A DNA stretch of 39,239 bases from the NCBI GenBank assembly GCA_020847545.1, contig JADLBV010000064.1, positions 1 to 39,239 of the forward strand, in the 5' to 3' direction. The translations under genes and the position numbers were made by a program. Of this stretch, positions 24,967 through 32,275 are shown in pieces; position 1 is the stretch's first letter; each line of letters opens with the position of its first letter. This DNA is from Phycisphaerales bacterium. Its GTDB lineage: Bacteria; Planctomycetota; Phycisphaerae; Tepidisphaerales; Tepidisphaeraceae. Below the pieces are notes generated by a model that saw only the letters and a list, made by a program, of their open reading frames with translations, was not told the origin of the DNA and searched no databases.

Positions 24967-25117
24967 TTTACATTCCGATGAATTTTGCTATCAATAGTTT
25001 CCTGTTGGGGCTGTTACGGGCAGATGGCTTGACTGTAGGTTGAGTCATCCCAATTCGGATAAACATCCAGGCGGGAAGTGGCCGGTGTGCCACCGATGGA
25101 GTCCCCGACCTGGCACA
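24967..25117 (+). promoter_or_regulatory. Possible promoter and leader hairpin upstream of the SH3-domain gene
   Basis: TTTACA (24967-24972) and TATCAA (24989-24994) are 16 bases apart and could form a promoter, leaving a leader of about 130 nt. In that leader TGTGCCA (25086-25092) pairs with TGGCACA (25111-25117), ending just before the GGAGG ribosome-binding site. The hairpin could influence translation, but this is only suggested by position. Confidence 0.35.
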
Positions 25118-25130
25118 TGGAGGTGCTGCG

Positions 25131-26459
25131 ATGTCAGCCGGTCGATTGATTCTCAGTTGCGTCTTTTCCCTTACCACGATGTCGGTTCTTTCGCCCGCGG
25201 TCATGGCGCAGGATGTCGCCCAGCCGGAGGTGGAGAATTCCAAATATCAGTTTGCCGGCGAGATCAACTCCAACTCGGTCTATGTCCGCAGCGGGCCGGG
25301 TGAAGGGTATTACCCCACCATCAAGCTCGACAAAGGGGCCGCGGTCACGGTCGTCGGGATCAAGTTTGAATGGCTCAAGATTCTCCCCCCCGAAGGGAGT
25401 TTCAGCTATGTCGCCAAGGCGTATGTGGAGCGCACCGGCGATGGCTCCATTGGCTCGGTCACCAAGTCGGATGTCAACGTCCGCGCCGGCAGCAGCTTGA
25501 ACGCCATGAAAGGTTCGCTGCAAACCAAGCTCAATCAAAACGACCGCGTTGTGATTCTCGGTGAGCAGGATGAATATTTTAAGATTCAACCCCCGGCCGG
25601 TGCTTATCTGTATGTCAACAAGGATTTTGTGACGCCTGTGAAGGCGATTGCCAACAATGGTACGGCCACGCCGGCGGATTCGGCCCAGCCGCAGACCAGC
25701 ACGACGCCGCCCGTCACGGATTCGACCCCCGCCGCCAACACCGGCACGGCCGTCGTCACCGATACGCCCGCTCCATCGACCCAACCAACCGATGGCACGC
25801 AGGCGGCCGCCCCCACCACGCAGGATTCAGCCGGCCAGCAGGCCCAGACCCAGTTTGAACAACTCGAAGCCCGCTTCGCCGAGGCCGAAAAATTGCCGCT
25901 GGATCAGCAGCCGATCAAGGAATTGCTGGCCGGTTATGAACCGTTGGCCAATGGCAACCTGCTTCCCGAATCGATGCGCCGAATCGCCGCGTACCGCGTG
26001 GCCGTCCTTAAAGTGCGTGCCGAATCTCAGGAGCAGATACTGGCGCTCAAAAAGCAGCAGGAAGAATTTGAAAAGAAACAACAGGCCTCCCGTTCCGAAC
26101 GTGAGGAATTGCAGCAGCGCATCGACAACAGCAAGGTGAAGGTTTACGCCGCCGTCGGCGAGGTGCGATCCAGCAGCCTGCAACAGGGCACCGAGATGCT
26201 CTATCGCCTGACCGACCCGGCCAACGGGCGAACCGTCGTCTATCTGCGCAGCAACGACCCCAAAATGACCAATTGGATCGGCCAGTTTGTCGGCGTCAAA
26301 GGGGACATCCAGAACGATTCACAACTGGGATTAAATGTGATCTCCCCCACCGCCATTGATCCGGTGGACCCCTCGCAGGTCAATGACTCGGTGGCCGCCC
26401 AGATTCTGCCACCCAGCCTGATGCCCAAAGCGCCCAGCGCGGATACAACCACCCCCTGA
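25131..26459 (+). CDS. Secreted protein with two bacterial SH3 domains and a coiled coil
   Basis: GGAGG lies seven bases before the ATG. The 442-residue protein has a signal peptide (MSAGRLILSCVFSLTTMSVL...VMAQ). Two SH3b-type domains follow: about 40-100 (VYVRSGPGEGYYPT ... WLKILPP) and 105-170 (VNVRAGSSL ... YFKIQPP). A Thr/Pro/Ala-rich linker spans about 175-240. A helical, probably coiled-coil region (about 240-335) contains ALKKQQEEFEKKQQ. A small C-terminal beta domain (about 340-415) has TNWIGQFVGVKG. Bacterial SH3 domains commonly bind peptidoglycan peptides, so an envelope-associated role is likely. No hydrolase domain is present. It follows hemL with a 207-base gap and probably has its own promoter. 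Confidence 0.82.
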   Translation: MSAGRLILSCVFSLTTMSVLSPAVMAQDVAQPEVENSKYQFAGEINSNSVYVRSGPGEGYYPTIKLDKGAAVTVVGIKFEWLKILPPEGSFSYVAKAYVERTGDGSIGSVTKSDVNVRAGSSLNAMKGSLQTKLNQNDRVVILGEQDEYFKIQPPAGAYLYVNKDFVTPVKAIANNGTATPADSAQPQTSTTPPVTDSTPAANTGTAVVTDTPAPSTQPTDGTQAAAPTTQDSAGQQAQTQFEQLEARFAEAEKLPLDQQPIKELLAGYEPLANGNLLPESMRRIAAYRVAVLKVRAESQEQILALKKQQEEFEKKQQASRSEREELQQRIDNSKVKVYAAVGEVRSSSLQQGTEMLYRLTDPANGRTVVYLRSNDPKMTNWIGQFVGVKGDIQNDSQLGLNVISPTAIDPVDPSQVNDSVAAQILPPSLMPKAPSADTTTP

Positions 26460-26485
26460 TTGATCGGGATTATGCTCCGATCAAT
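26459..26485. terminator. Inverted repeat between convergent genes, possible bidirectional terminator
   Basis: ATTGATCGG and CCGATCAAT form a perfect nine-base stem around a nine-base loop. It spans the last base of the SH3-gene stop and the last codons and stop of the convergent ferritin-like gene. It lacks a T tract in either direction, so termination is plausible but not certain. Confidence 0.5.
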
Positions 26486-27798
26486 TCGCGGGCGCGGGCC
26501 ATGGTCTGCTCGAATGTCTCCATGACCTCTTTTTTGTCCTTCTCCGTTGCGGTGGCGCGGATCGCCGTCACGCACGCTTCGGATTGGTCGCGAAAATCGA
26601 TCGGTTTGCGCGGATCGCCCGTCTTTTCCAGAAAATATTTCAGCCAATGCGCGCCGTAATGGGCGTGTATTTGTTCATCCGCCCAGTCAAAGTCCATGTC
26701 GTGGCTGCTGGTGCGATCGCCGAATTCGCTAAAATAGTGCATCCGCTTGCTTTTGGTGTGGATGTAGGTGCTTTCAAAGTAAAAGATGATCCCCAGCCGA
26801 GTGATGGCATCCGCATTGGCACCCGCATCGTATGAAAAACTCCCCAGCGGCATCTCGGACACTTTGAATCCCCACTCGTCCAGCCGGGTGTACCCCATCC
26901 GACAATGGCGGATTTCATCGTAACACCATCTCGCGGCATCGGTTAAAAATTCCGCATCGGCATCGGCTCCAAGGTCATAAATGCAAGCGGCCGCCATTTC
27001 CGCGGCCCAGACCTCGTTGATGTGATGAACCGCCTGGCGAATCTGCAACTGCATCCCCTCTCCGGCCCCAAAGGCGGGGTCCAGCGCATCAGGCCAGCCG
27101 AAACGAACCAATCGAAACCGCCGATCCCGCTGGCCCAGCCGCGAAATCGCAAAGGGCTTGCCGCCGAATTTTCGTGGATCATACGCCCGTTCATCCACGC
27201 TGCTTCGTGGGTCCAGCAAATCGCCGATGGCCGACAACCAAGTTGATTCCAATCCATCCAGCCAGCGATCCGTGCCGGCGATCAACTCCGGATAGACATT
27301 GCGAGCATCCGCAATCGCATCATTCCATCGGCCAAGCTGCTCATCGATATCGGTCAACGCGATCTTCAAAATGCGCACGGTTGGACCATCATCCAGCGCA
27401 TCGGCACGTTGGAGATACTCTGTAAAAACCTGCCGTAACAACGGCTTGACGACCTTCGCCAGCGCCTCAACAAACGCCTGCGGCTGCGGGGCTTCGATCA
27501 GATGCTTCCAACAGGCGACCAGCCGTTCATCGGGTGACAGGTCGATCTCACGCTCGGGATATCGCAACTCCAGCACACGCTGGCGCAACGCCTGCACCGT
27601 CTGCTGATCCTGCCACAACACCTCCGGCAGCAGCAGCTTGCTTCCCCAATGCGCGGTACCCGGCATCCAGCCGGCCTGCATCAAAACCAGTTCGCGCAGG
27701 AGAAAATAAAACCGTTTCAAGATGGCCGCGCTGTCGGGGACCATCAACGCGGCCCGTGTATCGCGGGCCTTCATTTTGACAGGGTTTGCGGTTGTCAT
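26470..27798 (-). CDS. Ferritin-like DUF455-type protein
   Basis: Starting at the ATG at 27798 (an in-frame ATG at 27843 would add 15 residues that overlap the divergent promoter region), the protein is about 442 residues and mostly helical. The C-terminal half has candidate di-iron ligands in a ferritin-like arrangement: HHINEVWAAEMAAACIY, then WCYDEIRHCRMGYTRLDEW, then FESTYIHTKSKRMHYF and WADEQIHAHYGAHWL. This pattern resembles DUF455, a ferritin-like family of unknown activity. The N-terminal half contains RELVLMQAGWMPG and no motif I recognise. No membrane segment or signal peptide is seen, so it is probably cytoplasmic. It runs convergent to the SH3 gene and divergent from an AraC regulator, which may control it. 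Confidence 0.7.
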   Translation of the reverse strand: MTTANPVKMKARDTRAALMVPDSAAILKRFYFLLRELVLMQAGWMPGTAHWGSKLLLPEVLWQDQQTVQALRQRVLELRYPEREIDLSPDERLVACWKHLIEAPQPQAFVEALAKVVKPLLRQVFTEYLQRADALDDGPTVRILKIALTDIDEQLGRWNDAIADARNVYPELIAGTDRWLDGLESTWLSAIGDLLDPRSSVDERAYDPRKFGGKPFAISRLGQRDRRFRLVRFGWPDALDPAFGAGEGMQLQIRQAVHHINEVWAAEMAAACIYDLGADADAEFLTDAARWCYDEIRHCRMGYTRLDEWGFKVSEMPLGSFSYDAGANADAITRLGIIFYFESTYIHTKSKRMHYFSEFGDRTSSHDMDFDWADEQIHAHYGAHWLKYFLEKTGDPRKPIDFRDQSEACVTAIRATATEKDKKEVMETFEQTMARARELIGA

Positions 27799-27859
27799 GA
27801 TGGAACCCAATGATATCGAAATGGCGAGTTTTCGGGTATACATTCTTTGACTAAAGGGC

Positions 27860-27865
27860 TATAAT
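27860..27865 (+). promoter_or_regulatory. -10 element of the AraC-family gene
   Basis: A consensus TATAAT ends ten bases before the ATG at 27876. Transcription would then start at or within a few bases of the start codon, giving an almost leaderless mRNA; no ribosome-binding site is visible. No good -35 is found at the normal distance, which would suit an activator-dependent promoter. Confidence 0.5.
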
Positions 27866-27875
27866 ATTCGACTGT

Positions 27876-28736
27876 ATGCCCACGGAAGCCGCATTTCCTG
27901 ATCGCCGTTATCTGGTCACCGGCCATTTCCATAACACATTGGGATATAAGGTTTTACGGACGCTTGGATGTCACGACTGGCTTTTGATCTACACATTGGG
28001 CGGCAAAGGTCGATTTCGCTATTCGCGCGGGACATTCACCACCGAGCCGCACGATCTGGTGTTGATTTCACCCTGGGTTTATCACGGATACGAGGTGGAG
28101 GAGTCGGCCGGGCAGTGGGAATTATTGTGGGCGCATTTTGTGCCGCCGACCGAATGGCTTCCTTATTTGCGCTGGCCGGAAGTGGTGGATGGATTGATGC
28201 GGCTGACATTGCCGGAAGGTCCCAACCGCCGGCGGGCGCTGGATCATCTGGCCGAGGCGCATCGCATCAAGACCACATTCACCCGTCTGCGCGAGCCGTT
28301 GGCGCTCAATGCGCTGTTTGGCTGCTTGCTCTGGTGTGATGAGCACAATCCATCGGCCAACCATGCCCTGGACGACCGCGTGCGCGAGGCGCTGGAGATT
28401 TTATGCAGAAACCTGGCCGAACCGCTGAGCGCGGATGAACTGGCCAGCCGAGTGGGGCTGTCCGCATCGAGGTTGCGCTATTTGTTTCAAAAACAGGTGG
28501 GGATCAGCCCGCAGCAATACCACGAAAACCAGCGCATCGCCCGCGCCCAGCAGTTGCTGGAACGCAGCGGCTTCAACATCGCCGAGATCTCGCGCAAGGT
28601 GGGATTCGTCAACCCCTTTTATTTCACCCAGCGTTTCAAACACGCCCTCGGCCAAAGCCCCACGCAATATCGCCGCCACTTCGGCTCCACCAACGGCGGC
28701 GGCCTTGGCCAAATCGGCGGCCGACCACTGGAGTAA
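27876..28736 (+). CDS. AraC-family transcriptional regulator with cupin-type sensor domain
   Basis: The 286-residue protein has an N-terminal AraC-type ligand-binding cupin (about 15-100, with DWLLIYTLGGKGRFRYS and DLVLISPWVYHGYEV). A C-terminal pair of helix-turn-helix motifs (about 180-275) follows: LSADELASRVGLSASRLRYL and IAEISRKVGFVNPFYFTQRF, ending GQSPTQYRRHF. These are the typical two HTH elements of the family. Members with this cupin usually sense sugars. It is divergent from the ferritin-like gene with a 77-base gap, and that gene is the only obvious local target. The family call is firm; the ligand is not visible. Confidence 0.93.
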   Translation: MPTEAAFPDRRYLVTGHFHNTLGYKVLRTLGCHDWLLIYTLGGKGRFRYSRGTFTTEPHDLVLISPWVYHGYEVEESAGQWELLWAHFVPPTEWLPYLRWPEVVDGLMRLTLPEGPNRRRALDHLAEAHRIKTTFTRLREPLALNALFGCLLWCDEHNPSANHALDDRVREALEILCRNLAEPLSADELASRVGLSASRLRYLFQKQVGISPQQYHENQRIARAQQLLERSGFNIAEISRKVGFVNPFYFTQRFKHALGQSPTQYRRHFGSTNGGGLGQIGGRPLE

Positions 28737-28958
28737 CCTATCGCGCGGCGATGGGAAAAAGACGCACAAGATGGTACCCAAAATGGTACCCAGAAATTAG
28801 TCCAAAGCTGTCAAAACGTGTCCAACAATGACCGGCCTTCGGCCGCTTGTAATTCGTCGCAACTTCAGCCCCAACAGGCAAATACGCTCGATTTGTCCGG
28901 TGTTGTCCAACCCTGTCAAAACGACGTGAAAAACTGGGGATCTAGGATTCGAACCTAG
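28737..28958 (+). pseudogene. Possible integrase-gene tail remnant ending in tRNA-Gln
   Basis: After the AraC stop, the same frame stays open from 28737 to a stop at 28956-28958 inside the tRNA-Gln gene. It encodes a tail with DGTQNGTQKLVQSCQ and ending NWGSRIRT. Low-complexity tails of this style, running into a tRNA, are what I would expect from the 3' end of a tyrosine-recombinase gene integrated at a tRNA. No catalytic Arg-His-Arg-Tyr residues are present, so at most a fragment remains. It could equally be chance readthrough. Confidence 0.3.
28800..28923. repeat. Pair of 19-bp direct repeats next to tRNA-Gln
   Basis: Bases 28800-28818 and 28905-28923 match at 17 of 19 positions (GTCCAAnnCTGTCAAAACG). 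They are 105 bp apart and the second lies 11 bp from the 3' end of tRNA-Gln. They may be recombination-associated repeats of a lost integrative element, or part of the repetitive coding tail described for the same stretch. Confidence 0.5.
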
Positions 28959-29004
28959 ACAAGCAGATTCAGAGACTGCTGTGCTACCGTTACACCAATC
29001 CCCA
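28934..29004 (-). tRNA. tRNA-Gln (anticodon CTG)
   Basis: On the minus strand the acceptor TGGGGAT pairs with ATCCCCA, with the U1-A72 pair and G73 discriminator usual for glutamine tRNAs. The anticodon arm GCAGT/TCTGC holds loop CTCTGAA (anticodon CTG) with the common mismatch next to the loop. The T arm CTAGG/CCTAG holds TTCGAAT. Length is 71 nt and CCA is not encoded. Confidence 0.94.
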
Positions 29005-29144
29005 ACAGGTCCATTGAAGTTTAGCCGCTGGGGGTGGGTTTTCAAGTGCGGGATCGGCTTGAATCATCGGGGGTTGCCCCCTGGCGGCTGGATCGGATAG
29101 CATCGGCGGATCATTCGATAAAGGTTTCCAACAGGGCGATCATC

Positions 29145-30047
29145 ATGGCATCCCAACTTCGCATCACCGTTCTTCGTGGCGGGCCTTCGGCCGAGCGGGA
29201 GGTTTCGTTGGTTTCCGGGGGGGCGGTGGCCAATGGGTTGCGGCAGATGGGACATCTGGTTTTTGAGTCGGACATCACACCCGACCATCTGGCCGCGCTG
29301 GATCAGCCGGCCGATCTGGTCTTTCCGGTGTTGCATGGGGCGTGGGGAGAGTCGGGGGAGTTGCAGGAGATTCTGGAAGGGAGGAAGCTCCCGTTTGTCG
29401 GGTCCGGGTCGGCGGCATCCCGGTTGGGAATGAACAAGGCACAGACCAAGCTCGCGTGGGAACTCAACGGCCTGCCGACACCCTCCTATCAGGTTCTGTC
29501 CCGACAGAATCGGTCGGCCGACATTCCGGTCCCCTGTGCGGTCAAGGCGCTCGATTCGGGGTCTTCCATCGATGTTTACATCTGTCATACATCGGCCGAG
29601 GCGCATAAGGCGATCGATGCGATTTTGGCCAAGCAGGATCAGGTGTTGGTGGAACAGTTTATCAAGGGGCCGGAATTGACCATTGGCCTGCTGGAGGAGG
29701 AGCCGCTGGCCCCCATTCGCATCGTCGCCAAGCGGGCGTTTTTTGATTATGAGGCCAAATATCGATCCAGCGACACCGAACACCGGTTCGACACCGGCCT
29801 GCCGGCCGAGGTGGTGGAGTCTTGTCGTCAATTGGCCAAAAAGGCCAATGAGATCGTGGGTGCGCGTGACTTGTCGCGCATCGACCTGATGCTGGATGAA
29901 AAGAACAATCCTTATTTGCTGGAAATCAATACGCTGCCTGGGTTTACGCCAAAAAGCCTGCTGCCGGAGGCGGCCGCCCACGCGGGGATTGCCTTTGGGC
30001 CGCTGGTGGATCGGCTCGCCCGGCGGGCCTTTGCGCGGTCGCAATAA
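29145..30047 (+). CDS. ddl: D-alanine--D-alanine ligase
   Basis: The 300-residue protein from the ATG at 29145 is a compact ATP-grasp ligase. It has LRGGPSAEREVSLVSG at the N-terminus (the Ddl G-G-x-S-A-E motif) and FPVLHGAWGESGELQ. The ATP-grasp core carries VEQFIKGPELTIGLL and FFDYEAKY, then RIDLMLDEKNNPYLLEINTLPGF in segments, with the metal-binding Glu and Asn in EIN. It joins two D-alanines in the cytoplasm, the substrate MurF needs. It lies upstream of an ftsQ-like gene, the usual ddl-ftsQ order, but away from murE-murF-mraY. Upstream open reading frame into tRNA-Gln is not part of the gene. Confidence 0.95.
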   Translation: MASQLRITVLRGGPSAEREVSLVSGGAVANGLRQMGHLVFESDITPDHLAALDQPADLVFPVLHGAWGESGELQEILEGRKLPFVGSGSAASRLGMNKAQTKLAWELNGLPTPSYQVLSRQNRSADIPVPCAVKALDSGSSIDVYICHTSAEAHKAIDAILAKQDQVLVEQFIKGPELTIGLLEEEPLAPIRIVAKRAFFDYEAKYRSSDTEHRFDTGLPAEVVESCRQLAKKANEIVGARDLSRIDLMLDEKNNPYLLEINTLPGFTPKSLLPEAAAHAGIAFGPLVDRLARRAFARSQ

Positions 30048-30103
30048 GTTGACAACCCCACCAATAGTGCAGTTCATCTCTTGACCCGTCCGATAACACC
30101 CCT

Positions 30104-30159
30104 GTAGGGTGGGCATCGCCCACCAAATTAGAGCAAGAGGTGGGCCATGCCCACCCTAC
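30104..30159. repeat. Inverted repeat between ddl and the ftsQ-like gene
   Basis: The left arm (30104-30124, GTAGGGTGGGCATCGCCCACC) and the right arm (30139-30159) are complementary over 21 bases with one mismatch, around a 14-base spacer. Each arm is itself nearly palindromic (GGTGGGC/GCCCACC type). The pattern is that of a dispersed, non-coding hairpin element. It ends only nine bases before the ftsQ-like start codon, so it occupies the leader of that gene. Confidence 0.8.
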
Positions 30160-30168
30160 TTAAGAAGT

Positions 30169-31128
30169 ATGCCCAAACCGAAGAAGACCAAGCCCGTTCG
30201 GGTAAAAAAACCCACCGACCCGCAGCGCGCCGTCCGTTGGCGGCGGATGGCGCTGCATGGGGCGCTGGCGTTGTTTGTGATCAGTCTGGGGACGGTGGGG
30301 TTGAGGTATCTCAAACGGTATGTGGAGACGCGCCTGGCCTATCCGGCCGAGCCGCCTAAGGTGGTGATCGTCAATCGGCCCGCCTGGATGAGCGATTTTC
30401 TGGCCGCCCAGATCGCCGCCACCGTCCGCCCCATCGGCAACCATTCCGCGTTTGATCATCAGATGCTGGTCGATGCGTATCAGATGCTCAAAACCGATCC
30501 GAAGATCAGCCCGTGGATCAAGCAGATTCGGGAGATTCGACGGGTGTATCAGAACGGGCCGGGGGATGTGATCGAGCTGGATTGCGAATTTCGCGCCCCC
30601 ATCGCGCTGGTGCAGGCGGACAATGATTTCTGGCTGGTGGATGGGGAGGGTGTTCGTCTGCCGGACAAATTCAACGTCAAGCAGATTCCGCAGATCGTCT
30701 ATGGGAAGGATGGACACACCAACATCCGCGTGGTGCAGGGTGTGCGTGCCAATCCGCCGGCGCTGGGTGGACAAAAATGGACCGGGGCCGACCTGACGGC
30801 CGCGCTGGACATGGTCAAATTGTTGTATGGCCGAAAATTCGCCGAGGATATTTTGACCATCGATGTCTCCAACTTTGGCGGCCGAAAAGACCCAAGGCAG
30901 GCGCAACTGGTGCTGGTGACGCGATATCTGACACAGATCCGCTGGGGTCGGCCGATCAACGCGGATGACTATTTTGTCGAGGTGTCAACGGCACAAAAAC
31001 TCGATTATCTTCAGCGCATCTACAGTGAATACCATCGCGTGGACGCCAACCGCCAGTGGATCGACATCCGATTCGACCAGATCACCTACCCCAGCGACCC
31101 GGCCGCACAGGTGGAAACAAGGCGGTAA
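30169..31128 (+). CDS. FtsQ/DivIB-like division protein
   Basis: The start at 30169 is preferred because the in-frame extension back to 30109 only translates the hairpin repeat. The 319-residue protein has a basic N-terminus (MPKPKKTKPVRVKKP), one membrane segment near residues 25-42 (ALHGALALFVISLGTVGL), and a periplasmic part. That arrangement, together with its position after ddl, fits FtsQ/DivIB, which scaffolds the division machinery. The POTRA-like region would be about 55-130, followed by a beta domain with DFWLVDGEGVRLP, a pattern also found in FtsQ proteins (V-D-x-x-G-V). Sequence similarity is weak by eye, so this is partly a context call. Most Planctomycetota lack FtsZ, which makes its role here interesting. 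Confidence 0.65.
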   Translation: MPKPKKTKPVRVKKPTDPQRAVRWRRMALHGALALFVISLGTVGLRYLKRYVETRLAYPAEPPKVVIVNRPAWMSDFLAAQIAATVRPIGNHSAFDHQMLVDAYQMLKTDPKISPWIKQIREIRRVYQNGPGDVIELDCEFRAPIALVQADNDFWLVDGEGVRLPDKFNVKQIPQIVYGKDGHTNIRVVQGVRANPPALGGQKWTGADLTAALDMVKLLYGRKFAEDILTIDVSNFGGRKDPRQAQLVLVTRYLTQIRWGRPINADDYFVEVSTAQKLDYLQRIYSEYHRVDANRQWIDIRFDQITYPSDPAAQVETRR

Positions 31129-31160
31129 TCGATCCGGCAATAACTCCCCTATCGAACCCC

Positions 31161-31177
31161 GGCCGAGATGCTCGGCC
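31161..31177 (+). terminator. Probable terminator hairpin after the ftsQ-like gene
   Basis: GGCCGAG and CTCGGCC pair perfectly around ATG, 32 bases after the stop codon. The following bases (CGGTGTTGCGTTTCT) are T-rich but not a clean T tract. Confidence 0.5.
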
Positions 31178-31193
31178 CGGTGTTGCGTTTCTA

Positions 31194-31270
31194 AATTGAA
31201 TTCATCAATTCATACTATAGAAATCGTTTGCACAGTTCATTATGCTATCAATACCCCGAAGCGTTCGGGG
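31194..31270 (+). promoter_or_regulatory. Inverted repeats upstream of the PIG-L-like gene
   Basis: AATTGA-ATTCA-TCAATT (31194-31210) is an inverted repeat in an AT-rich, promoter-like stretch. Further on CCCCGAA-GCG-TTCGGGG (31254-31270) is a strong hairpin followed by CGGGTTT. The first could be an operator; the second could be a terminator for upstream transcription or a leader hairpin of the PIG-L-like gene, whose start is 68 bases further. Neither role is proven by the sequence. Confidence 0.4.
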
Positions 31271-31337
31271 CGGGTTTGAATGAATACATTCGCCGCGCCC
31301 GCCAAATGCGGGGATGTCCACTGACCAGGATCAGCTT

Positions 31338-32237
31338 ATGCAGGATAAAATTCGTCTACTCGTGATTGGTGCTCACCCGGCCGATATTTTTGACCAGTCG
31401 GGCGGGACGATGGCTCATCACACTTCCAGAGGGGACTGGGTCGGCTGTATTGTCTTGACGCATGGTGCGCGCATTCACGACAGAGTGATTTCAGACAGCA
31501 TGTACCATCGCAGCGAAGTGCCGGAGGGTGATGAGCTAAGCCGGATGATGGCCCAGCGATCGGACGTCAAAGCCAGGGAAGTGGTCGCGGCCTGCGCGAT
31601 CATCGGCGTACACGAACAAGACATCTTCTTCTTTGGAGAAGATGACGCGGTGCTTCAGGTAACCAAAGAAAATGTTCATCGGCTGGCAAGCATGATTCGT
31701 CAATTAAAACCCAACGTGGTGATTACACATTTCCCCAAGGAATATGGTGGCATTGGCAATCCTCATGCGGTGGCCGGTCAGATCGTGATGGAGGCCTTGT
31801 TCCTGGCCGCCGGCGTTGATCCGGGCGACCGCCATCCACCGCATCGCGTGGCACAGGTCTTTTTCTTTGGCCAGGGAGCCGCTCATGTGCGCAGCGGCCT
31901 TTGGAGCGCTGAAGGCGGTTTTTACAATGACATCTTTATAGATATCAGCGATGTCGCCCATTTGAAGATCGCGTGCCTGGACGCGATGTTCTCCCAGGGG
32001 TATGGCGGCGCGTATGCAAGAAAGCGCATTGAGACCAGCGATGGCGCAATGGGTGACTACGCGGGCGTGGGGTATGCTGAAGGGTTTATTCGCAACCACT
32101 CCACAGTGTGTCGATATCTTCCGGTATCGGAGATGGATTTACAAAAAACTCAACTGTCCGATCATGAGAACATTCAGCGGCGCAGCTTCAAGCTTGATGA
32201 ATCCAAAATCCCGAAAGTTGCCTTGATTGACAAGTAA
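31338..32237 (+). CDS. PIG-L/LmbE-like deacetylase family protein with altered active site
   Basis: The start at 31338 has AGGA at a usable distance; 31314 (eight residues longer) has none. The 299-residue protein has the PIG-L fold signature near the N-terminus as GAHPADIFDQSGGT, then VLTHGARIHD, and GNPHAVAGQIVMEA mid-protein. In standard members the first motif is AHPDDE and the second HPDH. Here the metal-ligand His and second Asp remain, but the position of the catalytic-base Asp is Ala, and the first His of the second motif is Gly. So either it uses other residues or it does not act as a normal N-deacetylase. It faces a three-gene sugar operon, convergent, and is likely part of the same pathway. 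Its gene gap to that operon is 38 bases. Confidence 0.8.
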   Translation: MQDKIRLLVIGAHPADIFDQSGGTMAHHTSRGDWVGCIVLTHGARIHDRVISDSMYHRSEVPEGDELSRMMAQRSDVKAREVVAACAIIGVHEQDIFFFGEDDAVLQVTKENVHRLASMIRQLKPNVVITHFPKEYGGIGNPHAVAGQIVMEALFLAAGVDPGDRHPPHRVAQVFFFGQGAAHVRSGLWSAEGGFYNDIFIDISDVAHLKIACLDAMFSQGYGGAYARKRIETSDGAMGDYAGVGYAEGFIRNHSTVCRYLPVSEMDLQKTQLSDHENIQRRSFKLDESKIPKVALIDK

Positions 32238-32275
32238 GGTTCACAGTGCGAGTGCAATCCAGACGGGGACGCGCA

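Noticed and set aside
28797-29045. Minus-strand frame reading through tRNA-Gln
   Set aside because: It is translation of a tRNA (CNGSTAVSESACLGSNPRSP-type text), a common false gene.
30109-30168. N-terminal extension of the ftsQ-like protein to 30109
   Set aside because: The extra codons only translate the hairpin repeat; the basic N-terminus typical of the family starts at 30169.
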